A stretch of DNA of 64,000 nt from Larix kaempferi (GCA_027924585.1 BSBM01001138.1:11146001-11210000); one strand, 5' to 3'; positions 21,685 to 33,854 are shown, counted from the first letter of the stretch. The notes: generated by a model from the letters alone, not told the origin. A program made the numbers and translations.

Positions 21685-22769
21685 TGGTCATTGATGTATA
21701 CCGTTAACAAGTGCGAGGGAAATCACTATTAATGTCAATGATCCCCAAGGTATCACAGTACATATCATTGAGCGCGAATTAATGAGTTGAAGTCGAACGC
21801 AAGATGAAATCTTTCGATCAAGAGTCAATGATGTGAACTCATGTCGAAAGTGAGGTAGCCTGCCATTGAGGCATGCAGGGCGAGGGCCATGATGAATTCC
21901 CCATCATCGACACGAAACACGTCAAAGGATGTGTAGAGTAGATCGGATGGTACAATCATATGGAGACTGACTCAAAGTAGACCGACATGATTGAAGGTGT
22001 ACTGACTGCAAATAGATGAATAGCGAAAAATATTCTTGAACATGGGCATGGCATGACTTGGCAGTATTGACATGACGAGTATGACACAAATTCCTAATGC
22101 AACTGATGATGGAAGCTTTCTTTGAATGACTCAAAGGAGTAACAAGACTCAGGAAGTAAGCGAAACTCGAGGACAAACAAATGATCCAAGTACTGTATGC
22201 AAATGCAAATGAGTGCCATGTTCAAGAATGACTAGGTACTGCCACTGATAACGGTGTGATACAAAAGCTTTCCTTTTTCCCCATCATGAACGATGAGTAC
22301 CTCATGTGTTCTTTTATGAGCTTGATGAGGGTAACCAAATGCTCGGTATAGCTCATCTCATAGATGAGTCCAATCCCAAATGTTATCCAAACCTAGGATA
22401 GGAGGGGTTCGTCCCATCGTGGGCCCTTCAATGTAAGAATTTAACGAATCCATAGAAGGTAAACTCGGTCGTCATTTCATGTTTAGAGAGTCTGAAAAGA
22501 ACTAAAGAAGACTCCAACGGTCCTTTATCATAAAGTTAGCCCCATCGCCCGAAAAAGGGTAAAACAACACGGGAGAGGACTCTTCTAGTCATGATTGGCT
22601 GGAGTATGCCTTTTTCGTAACTAGCGCTTCCTGGTCCGAAAGGGGGGTAAACTATCACCAGAAAGACAATCATTCAAATGCTTTTACAAGCGTGAAAGCA
22701 TCAAATTCACTTGGCAATCTTTACCTATTTAGGGAGTCTAAAAAGAGATTAAAAGGACTCCATGAACAA

Positions 22770-23790
22770 CTTTGTCATGGTTGATGACCGAGTACGACAA
22801 AGGAAAAAGTAAACTCAGCACAGTTCATTTTCCGTAAATAGTCTAGCGAGGCCGGATAAAGTGATAAACCTATACTTGTTAGACACACTTTTTTACTCAA
22901 ATTTTTAACGAGCACGAGAATGGTATCAAAAGCACTCGGAATCTTTTTTATATTTGAACCAAAGGACGAAAAAGTAAAAAGTAAGCTCAAACCACTTTTC
23001 ATGTTTCAACCAGAGCACGAAAAAGGTGAAAAGTAAGCTCAAACACTATCTTACTGTTTTTAACGAGCTCGAAGATAGGTTGGAAGAATGCTCATGATGT
23101 CTGCTTTATTTTTTAACGAGTTTGTAACAGAAAATAAACTATGCTCGGGATAATTTTCATGGTTTAATGAGCTCGAAAACCAAAAAGGAAAGTATGCTCG
23201 AAAAATGTTCCCATTGGTGGACTCTTCCCGTCATGAAATCCAAAGGTTGGTACATGCCCTCAGCATGATTGCTAGAAGTAAGTGACTTAGGTCCAACGTG
23301 ATGTGGAGAGGCGATCGAGTTGACTTCAATGTAACTTCCAGAGGTTGAAGACATGCCCCCAAGCTTCATTTCATCCACCTAAAGGAATAGACGGGTGAAA
23401 AGAAGGTTCAGGTACTAAGTCTATGAGGAGACTCGACTCAAAGGGAAATGATATGTTTCATTTGTTAACGAGCTTGACATAGGAATAGAACTCTACTCAA
23501 AAGAGTTGTTTCATTTTTTAAAGAGCTTGACACAGAAAAGGAACTATGCTCATGAAGTTGGTCTCATTTTTATGCAAGCTTGAAACCAAAGGTAAACTAT
23601 GCTTAAGGGATCTATTCCATTTTTTAATGAGCTTGGAATTAAAGACTAATCTGTGCTCATGGGAACCTGTTTCATTTTTTAACGAGCTTGACACAGAAAG
23701 TGAACTATGCTCAGTGAAGCTGGTTTCATTTTTATGCAAGCTTGAAACCAAAGGTAAACTATGCTTGACACAGAAAGGTAAACTATGTTC
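22770..23790. repeat. Degenerate minisatellite, unit about 55-60 bp
   Basis: Recurring core TTTTTAACGAGCTTGA, then AACTATGCTC, then GTTTCATTTT. Best copies are at 23460-23790, where five or six units follow one another; weaker copies extend left to about 22770. Short ORFs on both strands are by-products of the repeat. Confidence 0.6.
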
Positions 23791-23857
23791 TAGACTCGTG
23801 TTGAGCTAGGGAGATCCGGCTCGCGTCCGCTCGAATGGATTGTCCGTCACACAAATC

Positions 23858-23875
23858 TGGCGACCATGCTGGGGA
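23858..23875 (+). other. PBS-like site (tRNA-Arg type?)
   Basis: TGGCGACCATGCTGGGGA resembles the tRNA-Arg-type primer site known from Ogre/Tat gypsy elements. It lies about 4 bp after CACA, a possible LTR end. No matching second LTR is in the window, so this is tentative. Confidence 0.35.
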
Positions 23876-24235
23876 AATACATAGTAGAGACATAGAACTA
23901 CAACCAAGGCTTAACGCTGCAGCCCTTCTCCATCCAAGCCATTTGCCATATCCTCCCAAGGAAGCATGAGTCTCCCAATAGATGAGTAGAGATCTCTCAA
24001 GGATGATTTCACCAGCATGTAGACACTATAGACTTCCTCCCTTTGGAGAGGGGTAGAGCTTCACTTATATAGGATTAAGTGGGTAGGGTATGGATAGGGT
24101 AGGTTGAGATATGGTAGGAGATAGATAGGGGATCCTTCCAAGAGGTTAGGAACCGAAGGCCATCTCCCCCAACAGATCAGGGATAGGGATCCAAATCAAC
24201 AACCTTTGAGAATGAGCTCGAAGAAGCTATTTTTG

Positions 24236-26296
24236 CCATTTAACTGACTTCGTCGCACCCTGTAATAGAGCAAGGTGCGACGTCGCAGGTTGCATGAGTG
24301 CAGCCTGCGACGACCTCTCAAAACCTAGCATAAATGCAATAAAGTCCTTCCCAGGTAAATGACTTAGCCAATGGAACTTCAGGGATGTATACACTGAATC
24401 TAACAGTGGTAAGATTTTAGGTGTAACAATGGTGCAGTCAGATTTGGCCCTGGATGACCAGGAAGAGAGATGCATGCAGTTTTATCTTTTACAGGTGATT
24501 TACAGAGGCATAAAAAATGGTAAATTTGGCTAAAAAGGAATTCAATTTGGGCTACTGAGGCAAGGAAATGGCATAGGAATGGTTTTGATGATGTGTATGA
24601 TGTCTCCCACACCCTCCGGAACAGTTGCATCAGTCAGTGGGGTCCACACATCTTTCTCCGACACATTTATGTGGTTTCATGGTGCCTTTGGAGTCTCACG
24701 ACTTTCCCTGTTGGGTATGATTTTATTCTTTGATGATATATTTGATGTTATTGTGCCATGGGGACACACTAGGGAGGAATTATATCACCCCCTAGACCCA
24801 CCATGAGCTTTATGTTATATTTTCATAGTCACTTTATGAGGACGTCCTCCCTAGGGCGATTTGACTAGTGGGATCTTTATGTTTTGGAGTTGATCCATGT
24901 ACTTTATTTGTTGAGCTCATCTCAACCGTAGATTATAACTTATGTATCTTTTAATCTTAGCCACTCATTCAAAAGGTGGTTAGGGTTTTGGTCTCTCCCA
25001 AAGCTATAAAAAGGAGAGACCCTCTTATTGTAAAAAGACTTTTGGCTCTTGGTTTTTGGAATAAAATATATTCTTGCAAATACTTGTCTTGTGGTTGTGG
25101 ATGCTATTGGTGTTGATTGAAACTGTTCTTCCTTTGCACTGAGAGTATTGGTGAATATCTTTGCACGTTTTCTTCTCCACGTTTTTATCTACATGTGAAG
25201 AAGTCGATTTGGTGTGGAGGGCGCATTGGCTGGGGAGAGTCACCCTGCTCCTTTCTCTTCTCTTCGTCGGTTACAGGGAGTATCATTGTCTTAGTACCTC
25301 TTACTCTTTGTTATCATGTTCATCATTTGTATTTGTTCCATTCTTGCTTTGAACTGATTGATCTTACTGTCCTTGGTTCAACAGGAAGAGGAGGGCGCAC
25401 TTGTGGAGCTGGGCAATTTGCATGGGCAAGGAAACTCTTCAAACTTTCATTTGATCTCTACGGGAACAATCCTCAACATCATAGCAGTCATCTCCATGAC
25501 TCGGGTACGCTTGCAAGGTATGTAATTTATTCTTCTAACCTACCCATCTATCAATTTCATTTAAAACCCTAAGTAAATTTCTTCGAAAAATTCCCTGGCT
25601 CAAACGACTTGGTTTATTGCCAAACCATTTATGGGTTTTTGGTATCTTGCACATTGCTAGGTGGGTTCTCCTACGCGTCATAGCTGGAGGACTCCATGGC
25701 CCAAATCCCAAGGCACTAGGTCTCTTCAACCCTTGTGCATTCCGTGAGAGAGTCAATTTGCCTGTCGTTTAAACCTGTTTGTTGGGCTTGTGTACTTTAA
25801 CACTGTCATATCCATCTACCAAGTTGTGCTAGAAAGCCCTAATTCTCAGATCCACTCTTTGGGACACTTTCCTTGTTTTAAGGGTCACATTTCCCAAGGC
25901 AGCTGAATTTGATCATTTACACTAGCACCTGAATCCTGGAATCACTTCTAATTATTGAATCACTGTTTCTAATTACTGCTCATTGCATCACATCTTTCTC
26001 AAGCCTCCACAGTGGTTCTATTTCCTTAATTCTAGGGTTCCATACCTGTCACCTAACGTACCCTATAGTTATAGCTTGATTTGGTGATCTGGTTAGATCT
26101 CTCCTGTCAAGAGTAGATCAGGGTCTCCCCCTTTGTTGTCTTGGCTTTGATAACATTAAGTGAAGGGTGCCTCGATTGGCATGACAACCAATCCTTTGGA
26201 GATCAAGGCTCTCGAGGTTCACCACTTTGGTTGCCTATCCCCTCTACAATCCTTCTGGATCCATATTTAGGGGCAACTACAATTTTGGTGATAACG
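24236..26296 (+). repeat. Diverged family A-like LTR (A2), 5' truncated
   Basis: Recognisably colinear with about 7700-10263 of the solo A LTR: TATTGTGCCATGGGG, CTTTTAATCTTAGCCACTCA, TTTTGGCTCTTGG with GGAATAAAA, and the end GGGGCAACTACA with GGTGATAAC. The 3' end is 26296, joined directly to copia-3 RT sequence, with no PBS. The 5' half is missing and the left limit is approximate. Open frames inside (such as 25117-25572) have no recognisable product. Confidence 0.7.
25003..25067 (+). promoter_or_regulatory. TATA box and poly(A) signal in LTR A2
   Basis: CTATAAAAAGGAG near 25003 is a good TATA box; GGAATAAAA follows about 55 bp later. The order and spacing match the other long LTRs. Confidence 0.5.
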
Positions 26297-27640
26297 GGTA
26301 CCTCATCACATTCTTTGTAGCTACATGGTGAACACGTCTGGGCTCAACCAAATACTGACTCAAGGTGTTCACAACAAAGCATATATCTGGCCTGGTATTC
26401 GTCATATACATCAATGACCCAATAATCTGTATGTATAGTGTCACATCTACTAGCTTTGATGAAGCATCAGTCAGCAACTTCAAATTTGTATCCATGGGTG
26501 TGGCCATGGCTTTACTTTCCAAGATATCAAACCTTTCAAGATTTCTACTGCATACTAGGGAAAACAACGTTTGCCACAAATAGAGACTAAGTGAAAGTGT
26601 CTCTCCATCTGTACTATAGTCACTCCCTCTAAAGCTGAGCTTTCCTGCTCCTTCTATAACTTATCACTATCCTCTCTCCACATCTTGTACTCTCTGTATC
26701 GAGACACTCTGCACTGGAGTGACTGCTAGCCTTCTCTTCTGATGATCCTCTGTGTATCCATCTATTTCATCTTTCTGGGTCACTGGATACCAAGATCTTG
26801 AACTCTGTTGCAAGTTCTCTCTTGCACCCATCTATGAGCTTCTCATCTTCAACCTTGTAGCAAAGGTTGATGTCTCATCACTCTAGGTGATCCTTAATCT
26901 CATCATTCTATCCCATGGGTTCCTTCTGAGCCCGTGCAAAGCCTTCTTCGATCTATGCACATGTGGTTCTCTATAGAGAATCTTGAATCCTGGAGGTTGC
27001 TCGCTATCTTCTTCTACTTCGATTACACCATTTATCTAGTGTAATATTCACCACTGAGGAAGTGTGTCTGGCCACTAAATCAACATCTCGTCATAGTCGA
27101 CTCCCTCTTTCTGAGAGAACCCTTGATTTGTACTTCTGTAGTATACTTGATTTCATAAGTCTTGTTGAATGTTATAGTTGAACCATCGTCACTTCTTCTA
27201 CGGAACAAGTCTCATCATTCTTCGTTTGTAGGTGATCGTACACAATATTTCCTACAAGTCAAATTCAGTTTCATGGTTAGAAACATTTCATAGTTTCCAA
27301 AACATATTAATAGTGACAAATTCTTATGCATAAAAACATAGGTCACACTGTCATACAACTATCTTAGCCAATGCTTCAACACAACATTCATCCATATCCC
27401 GTATTTATACGGTAACTTTCTAGATGCCTTCCATCTCTATCAGAACATTATTAAGATCGTGCACTACTCCTAATATGTCAACAAAGAGGTTTCACTCTAG
27501 ATAAGTAGCAATGGAATGTTGTATAGCACCATAGGCTACTTACCCATCACATGCATATAATTTTTGTTCATCAATGCAAACACTCTAACATGCATAATAC
27601 ACATCATAAATCTAGGAACATAAGTATGTACACAACTGAA
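26297..27640 (-). pseudogene. Copia-3 reverse transcriptase remnant
   Basis: Minus strand. At 26297-26580 it reads SKAMATPMDTNLKLL, IIGSLMYMTNTRPDICF and NTLSQYLVEPR, the RT-RNase H connection of plant copia. At 27000-27200 degenerate pieces still match copia-1 RT (the stretch equivalent to 42560-42730). Frames are broken throughout. About 27240-27640 shows no recognisable coding. The fragment is cut on the left by LTR A2 and on the right by the copia-2 insertion; the same element continues at 37799. Confidence 0.7.
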
Positions 27641-28285
27641 TGTTGATGTATATGTAACTTCAGAATGTATTTCACATATATGTATATTGTATTCCTATAG
27701 AGATGTTATTATTCCTCTATACGGAAGTGTCGTCATTTATATTGTAAGTGTTGTAACTTATATTTGATGGGTTATTAGACCACCTTGTTGGGGTCGGCCC
27801 TGTATAAGTCATGTGGGTCAAAGGGTTATTAGACCACCCTATTGGGGGTCGGCCATGTGGGTCAAAGGGTTATTAGACCACCCTATTGGGGGTCGGCCCA
27901 GTCAGCATTATGTTGTGTGGTTAAGTTAAGGCCGACCTATTAAAGGTTATTAGGCAAGTCAAGTCAAGTATAAATAGAGTGCGGGAGGCACTCTATTTGA
28001 TCATTCTATTCACACACACATTCTTTGGAGAGTGGTACACTTATGGAGGAGGAGAAGCTGCTGCTAGGAGATGTCTATCTCTTATGCTTGGATTGTATCA
28101 TTGCTCTATCTATCTCTGAGGAAGTTATTGGGGTTTTTCACCTTTATGGTTTTCTCCAAGTAAACTCCGTCTCTTGTGTGCTTGCATTATTGTGTCCATG
28201 ATTGATATGCCGTAGATATGCTATACACGTTGTTCTTTCAGTTAAGATCCTAGATCAAATTGAAGTAAATTCTGAAAAACTAACA
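27641..28285 (+). repeat. Copia-2 5' LTR
   Basis: TGTTGATG to CTAACA, 645 bp. TATA box TATAAATAG at 27969-27977. It holds an extra tandem copy of a 44-bp segment containing GGTTATTAGACCACC and GGGGGTCGGCC, present once in the 3' LTR. Together with a 2-bp gap this explains the 42-bp length difference. Confidence 0.92.
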
Positions 28286-28297
28286 TGGTATCAGAGC
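28286..28297 (+). other. Copia-2 primer-binding site
   Basis: TGGTATCAGAGC, complementary to the initiator methionine tRNA, the usual primer of plant copia elements. It directly abuts the LTR. Confidence 0.93.
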
Positions 28298-29254
28298 TAG
28301 CCTGAAAGAAGGCATGGTATGGCATGTATGACACTTGTTGCACTTACGATGCTAGGGTTTGATATAGAAAAAACCAGTCATCGTAGCACTTTTGCTATAA
28401 ATCCATGTTGGCGAAGGTTTTGGATCTGAAACTTTTACAGGTCGAAGATCCGATCTCCATGTACCTTGTGTCCAAAGGACAACTTCTAATTCGTTGTACT
28501 TTGTGTTTTATGATCTGTACAATCTAGGGTTTCTGCCTCTTCCAGATCTGAGTCATAAACAGGTGACCTAGGAAAAAAGGTCATAACTTGGGCTAGGAAG
28601 CTCCAAATGAAATTTCGTAAAAAGTGACCGGTAGTGCACGAACTGTTCTTTCTCAAGTAACTTTTTTAGAGGCCGAAACTGAACTAGTGACACGTGGCAT
28701 GTCGTACAAGTTCGCTCTCCTGTTTTATCCCATAAACAGGTCATGTTGCGACACTTGGCATAACTCTCGCTCAGAGAATCCAATTGAGGTAAGACCTGTG
28801 GGGTTGGAAAGATGACAGGTCGGGCTACCACAGGTAGAAGTTTCAGACCCTGTGGATCGGAAAGTTCAGAGTTACACCAGAAACAATCAGGTACATATTT
28901 CTATCAAAACAGAATTATTTTTTAGCACCTTCATTCATGGCTTCGGGAATTTAGGGTTTCGGAGAAAGATGAAATTTTTGTAATCGGAGACCACGGCTGA
29001 ATGCTACTCATCAAAATATAAATTTAGAGACCAAGATCAGAATTTTTGGTTGGGCAGAAGGCCGGGCTTGATCAGACCCTAGTTTGGGACTTTGATCAGA
29101 AAAGTGGAAAATTAGGGCTTCTGCAAAGATGGGAATTTTTTAAATCTATGACCACGGCTGGAAGCTCCTTATAAAAATAGAAGCTTAGAGCTTTGGATCG
29201 AACCTTTTGATTGGGCAGAAGGGTGGGCTTTATCAAACCCTAGTTCGAGGTCAT
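28298..29254 (+). other. Copia-2 leader with internal duplication
   Basis: No coding region seen. A segment of about 150 bp is repeated twice (about 28955-29110 and 29114-29254), each with GACCACGGCTG, TTGGGCAGAAGG and AAACCCTAGTT-like motifs. Parts resemble the copia-1 leader at 49973-50277. Confidence 0.55.
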
Positions 29255-29270
29255 GTCTAGTGCTAAGTCA

Positions 29271-29352
29271 CCTGACACGGGGACACGGGACACGTAGGAC
29301 ACGAAAATACGAGAGTCCGACACGGACACGGTGACCCCCGAAATCAGGACAC
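29271..29352. repeat. hAT left subterminal GACACG cluster
   Basis: Seven GACACG motifs within about 90 bp, most as GGACACG. Presumed transposase-binding sites, by analogy with the subterminal hexamer repeats of Ac. The analogy is an inference. Confidence 0.55.
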
Positions 29353-29732
29353 GTAGGATACGTTTTATGTACATATATTTTTTTTTTAAAAATATATTAA
29401 AATTTAAAAATATAGACATATAGATCCAAAAATATTTAGAAACTAGAACATTTACAAATATTCAATAGAAATTAGAATAAAAACACATTAATGATTACAC
29501 ATTTGTCATTCACAAATCACGATTCACAACACATTTGTCATTCACAAAGTGACAAATCACAATGAGACACAGATGCATGTCGGAACCATATTTCTCATTA
29601 AGTCATCAAAATCAAAATGTATACATATATGTCGGAATGCCACTGGGCACTGGGCCACTGGCAAATGCCAAATAGACTAATACTAATAGTAAATACAAAA
29701 AGGGGTGCATCAAGATGGGAGAATCCCATATG

Positions 29733-32362
29733 TCAGTAGTCCTCCTCCATGCCTGAATCAACATACTCATCACTGCCACTGCCACTGCCACTGCCCTGAT
29801 CCTCATCCTCCTCCCCCTCCTCCTCCTCTCTGCCCATCTGACGATCTGCATCTGCTGCTGTGGAGGATGACCCCTCTATACGATCACTCTCATCAAAAGT
29901 GACCGGCTCTAGCACTGGATCATTAAGATCCATGTTGGCTAATGCCAACTCAGTACTGCTGTCCAAACCCATATCATCAGGAAAGACATCCCACATCTTT
30001 GTCTTTCCCTTCACCCACTCCTCCCTCTTCCTGTAAATAAGACGAAGGTTGGAGTGCACATACACCATGGACTCTGCCCTGGACTGCTCAAGCCTGCTCT
30101 TCTTCACACTGTACAGGTTCCCATATGTGCTCCAATTCCTCTCACAACAAGAGGATGATGTAACTTGAGAGATGACCCTGAAGGCTAACTTCTGTAGAAT
30201 AGGGGATGTTGCCCCATGAGTTGCCCACCAACGATAGGGTGTCTTACCCTCCCTATCTCTAAGCACATCATAGCCTCCAAATATCCCAGTGCCAGTGGAA
30301 AAATCTACAAAGCCATCCTCCACCTCCTCAAGCATGTCTCTATCCTGAAATAGCCGTCTAAGTGCTATCTTCCTCCCATTTGCAATCTCTGCATCCATGT
30401 GAGGAGGGACTCTGTGTGAGGCCCCCGATCCACCAGTGAGCCACTCCTGAGTGTAGAACTTGGGGTTCAAGGAGTGGGCCAAGCAATGCAAAGGTGTGCA
30501 ATTCTTATCCCACCTGGAGATAAGAATATCCCGAATAATGGTCCATAAGTTCTCTGCCGATGTCCCATACTCGGGACACTCATTCTCCATGACAATGGAC
30601 CTCATGGACTCAATCATGGAATCCCACCCCTCATAAACCTCTGCTAGGATGGGCTGGTCCGTGTCTGCATACCGCAACAAAGAAATGATTGGCTCCATGA
30701 TCTTAATAGTAAGATCCACCGTGTCCCACCAACCATCATTTAACACCAAGTCCTTCACCTTTTGTGAAGCAGCCTGATCCGTCTTTCTCCAAAAAGCCCA
30801 AAACTCTGAAATCACCATGGACCCAAGAGCGGTTTTGACCTCCCTCAACCTCTTGAGCATGATGAATGAGGAAGCAAACCGAGTATCTGCAACCTTCAGC
30901 AATGAAAGCTGTGTGTACTGTTTGTAGATGGTGAGGGCATTTGTGTGGTTTTGTACAAAGTTACAGATATGGCGTGCATCCTCAATAAGGTTGTCAATCC
31001 ATGCCACATCCGAAGCAATGGCTTTCAGTGCTAAATTCAAGGAATGGACAATGCAAGGTGTCCAAAAAACCTGTAAGAGCAATAAAAGCATGTATCAATG
31101 ACTCTACAACACTAACATTGCAATGACCAAATTCAAACAATGAGCAAATTAGAAATGAAAGGTGTCCAAAATGAACATACCTGTGGATATTTAGCTTCCA
31201 CAATCATGCCAGCAGCCTTGCAAACAGGTGCATTGTCCGTGATGATTTGTACACACGACTCAACACCCACTTCTTCAATGGTTTTGATGAATAAATCACC
31301 CATAAATTGTGCATCCTTGTATTCGCCAAGAGCATCAACCGCTTTCAAGAACACCGGTCCATTTTGGGAAGATACCATGAAATTGATGAGTGGATGGCGT
31401 GCGGGATCCGTCCATCCATCAGAAACAATACTCACACCGGATGAGGGCCATGTTGATCTAATTGGCTCAAGAATTTTATTTACCTCCTTCTTTGCTTTAA
31501 CCAACAATGTGGTTCTAAGCTTCTCTGAACTAGGAGGCACATAACCATTTGGAGCACGTTCCAAGATAGTTTTAACCGTCTCAAAATACAATGGTGACCG
31601 TGCAACATTGAATGAAATGAAGTTGAGGTAGAAGAAAAATGCAATAGTAAGGTCTACCTCTTCTCGCGCCTCTTTTTGGAAAATCCTATCCATTGGACCA
31701 CCTGTAGATTGCCTCTTTCTTGTTTGATAAGTATCCCCACGCCCACGCCCATGCATGCTAGGTGGAAATGGAGGCTTGGTGCTAGAGGACTTCCTCAAGA
31801 ATGGAAGAGGATCATCCTCTTTTTTCTTGCTTGCTGCTGCCACCTTCCCTAAGCCAACATGATCCTCTCTTTCCATATCCCTCCTTTGGTGAACAGTCAC
31901 CGCTTTGCATGAAGAAATCCCACAAGAAGGAAGGGCCAACAAATGGCCCTTAACCCGGAAATATGTGCTCATGAACTCATGCTTGCAAAAATTGCATCTC
32001 CAAGACACATTGCCTCCCCCACCAAGCTTTGCCCCGGGCCCATCTTTTCTTGTCACATACTTCCACAAAGGGTATTTTTTTTCTTGGGCTTGTTGTCTTG
32101 CTAAAACAGGGTTAAGTGGAGCCATAGAATGAGCTCCACTAGCATCCGATGGAGCACTTGACAGAGGAGGAGAACCGCTTGTGCTTGGTGGAATAGGAGG
32201 GGAGGCACTAGATGGTGCATTTCTCCCTCTCCTTTGCCCCCTACCTCCTGCCCTAGCTGATTGAGACATTCTTTTTCTTTTGTGATGGTTGAGCTTGCAA
32301 TCCTCTCCACAAATCCACCGGAATGCACTTGGAATCGCTTGGAAACGATGGATAGCCTTCAA
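29733..32362 (-). CDS. hAT transposase (BED zinc finger, DUF659, hAT C-terminal domain)
   Basis: Two exons on the minus strand: 32362-31181 (394 codons) and 31070-29733 (445 codons plus stop). They are joined by a 110-bp intron (31071-31180) with GTATGT donor and CTTACAG acceptor, phase 0, giving 839 aa with no stop. An alternative start at 32269 gives MSQSARAGG and may be the real one. Order: low-complexity Arg/Ser/Pro N-terminus; BED zinc finger about residues 97-152 (W121, C123, C126, H140); DUF659/RNase H fold with SDGWTD (D315) and ITDNA (D376); near the C-terminus CCERNWS (E704), the hAT dimerisation motif that carries the third acidic residue in the family; acidic tail of Glu, Asp, Gly and Ser. 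Cut-and-paste transposase acting in the nucleus. All expected catalytic residues are present. Confidence 0.88.
31071..31180 (-). other. Intron of the hAT transposase gene
   Basis: Minus-strand donor at 31180 reads CAG then GTATGT; acceptor at 31071 reads TTGCTCTTACAG. Splicing joins KYPQ to VFWTPC and keeps the frame. Without splicing, translation stops within about 15 codons. Confidence 0.8.
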
Positions 32363-32485
32363 ATCTCCTTCAAAACTCCTTCACCTGCACATAAAACTCA
32401 CTCTCAATCAAATGCTTCCTTGCAAATGACAAAAAGAAAGGCAAATTCTGATTTTTAAGTGAACTCGGGCGCACTTTTCCGCCAA

Positions 32486-32652
32486 AAACGTGTCCTGTTT
32501 TTCATCAGCGTGTCCGACAGTCGCGATTCGTTCCATCAGCGTGTCCGATTCGCTGGGAAAGTCGTGTCCCGATTCAGGATTCGATCCAAGGTCGAATCGG
32601 ACACGAATTCCAATCGAATCGTGTCCGATTCGACCGATTCGGGACACGGCAG
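32486..32652. repeat. hAT right subterminal CGTGTC cluster
   Basis: About five CGTGTC and two GACACG motifs, several within CGTGTCCGATTCG. Largely in inverted orientation to the left cluster, as expected for paired transposase-binding regions. Confidence 0.55.
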
Positions 32653-32687
32653 GGGTCAAGGACGAATCCTGTTTCTGAGGTCTAGTG

Positions 32688-33854
32688 AATTCGGAAGTTT
32701 CAAAGGCAAATTTGAGGGGTGAAACTTTGCAGTTTTCAAATTCTGAATATACCGGCTTGATCATCTCATCAAGGTGCATCTTTCTATCCTTTCAAAAGTT
32801 TGAAATTCAAAGTTTGAATTTTTAGGGTTTCTCTGACAAACCCTAATCCAGCTCCAGATCCAGTTCCTGCAAATCAAGTGGATTGGGTTAATCCTAGAAG
32901 AGAATGGATTGGTCACCTGCATAAGTGAAGAAGTTTCTGTTTCAGAGGGAGATGAGGCTAAGTCCTTACATAAGAAGATTACAAGCAATCTCGAAAAGTA
33001 TGACTCATACAGGTATGTTTCGAATTCTGTTCATAATTAAGTTTATGATATGTTTGTCTTCATATTATTACGGTTAGTACAATATTGGTTAATTTTAGAC
33101 TTGTCGTATCACCTTAATAAAATTATGAATGCATGATAGAAGATATTCATTGATTAGGGTTTTTGACACTTATGATTGTACTAATGCATTGTGATGTTGT
33201 ATGAGGTTGATGTTGTCCACTAACATGAAAGGTACATCAAGAAAGACAAATCATGTTCTAGTTCAAGAAGATATGACCATGGTGACATGAAGAAAAAGGT
33301 TCATCCATTGCCATGGATCACATAGAAGATCTACTTACGAGGTATGTATAACTTGGTTAACCTATGAGATATGCAGGTTACTAGCACAAGTCACTTAAGA
33401 GAACAAGAAGACATCATGTGGGTATGTTAGAAAATAACCAGCTAACATATTAATCCAGGTATGTTTTTCCTATATCAAGTTAGAATCCTACCTTGTGTAT
33501 ACATGGCATGATTGATAAAGATAATTCATAGGTTTGAATAATCATGGGTGTATGCATATTATGTTTCTTACTTTAATTGATGATATGACTAACCAGAAGA
33601 GTCATGAAAGTATAGGTTTGAGTAATCACGGGTATAGGCATATTATGTTTCTTACCTTAATTTATGATATGACTAACCATAAGAGTCCTTGAATACTAAT
33701 GCTTATTATTTCTGTTTGAAATGATCATGACTATACATGCTTAAGATTATTGTGTTTTGATAGTATTGAGAATATACTAATGAATGTATGATTGTGTATG
33801 AGATCTCGAGGATAACACAATAATAATACTAATAAGCATGCTTAGGAATCAAGG
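32688..33854 (+). other. Copia-2 interior, decayed (gag/protease expected here)
   Basis: No recognisable gag or protease. A segment of about 85-90 bp is tandemly duplicated at about 33531-33690 (GCATATTATGTTTCTTAC and TGATATGACTAACCA in each copy). The rest is AT-rich and full of stops. Confidence 0.45.

Larger units (their letters stand above)
21685..24235. other. Unassigned region, possibly the end of another LTR element
   Basis: No supported gene. It holds the degenerate minisatellite (about 22770-23790) and a PBS-like site at 23858-23875. A TATA-like CTTATATAGG is near 24063. It may be the 3' part of an unrelated plus-strand LTR plus the start of its interior, truncated by the A2 LTR. 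No second LTR is visible to confirm that. Confidence 0.3.
29255..32687 (-). mobile_element. hAT transposon, apparently complete
   Basis: Element 29263-32679 (3417 bp), flanked on both sides by GTCTAGTG (29255-29262 and 32680-32687), a perfect 8-bp target duplication as expected for hAT. The ends read CTAAG inward on the left and CTCAG inward on the right, a short imperfect inverted repeat. GACACG-type motifs crowd both subterminal regions in largely inverted orientation. It encodes an open two-exon transposase on the minus strand. Inserted in the copia-2 leader. Confidence 0.9.

Noticed and set aside
25117-25572. 151-codon ORF as a host gene
   Set aside because: Lies in the U5 part of the A2 LTR, homologous to non-coding LTR sequence, with no recognised domain.
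29705-29902. Plus-strand His/Pro-rich ORF
   Set aside because: Antisense shadow of the acidic tail of the hAT transposase.
31140-31544. Plus-strand 134-codon ORF
   Set aside because: Antisense to the DUF659 region of the hAT transposase.
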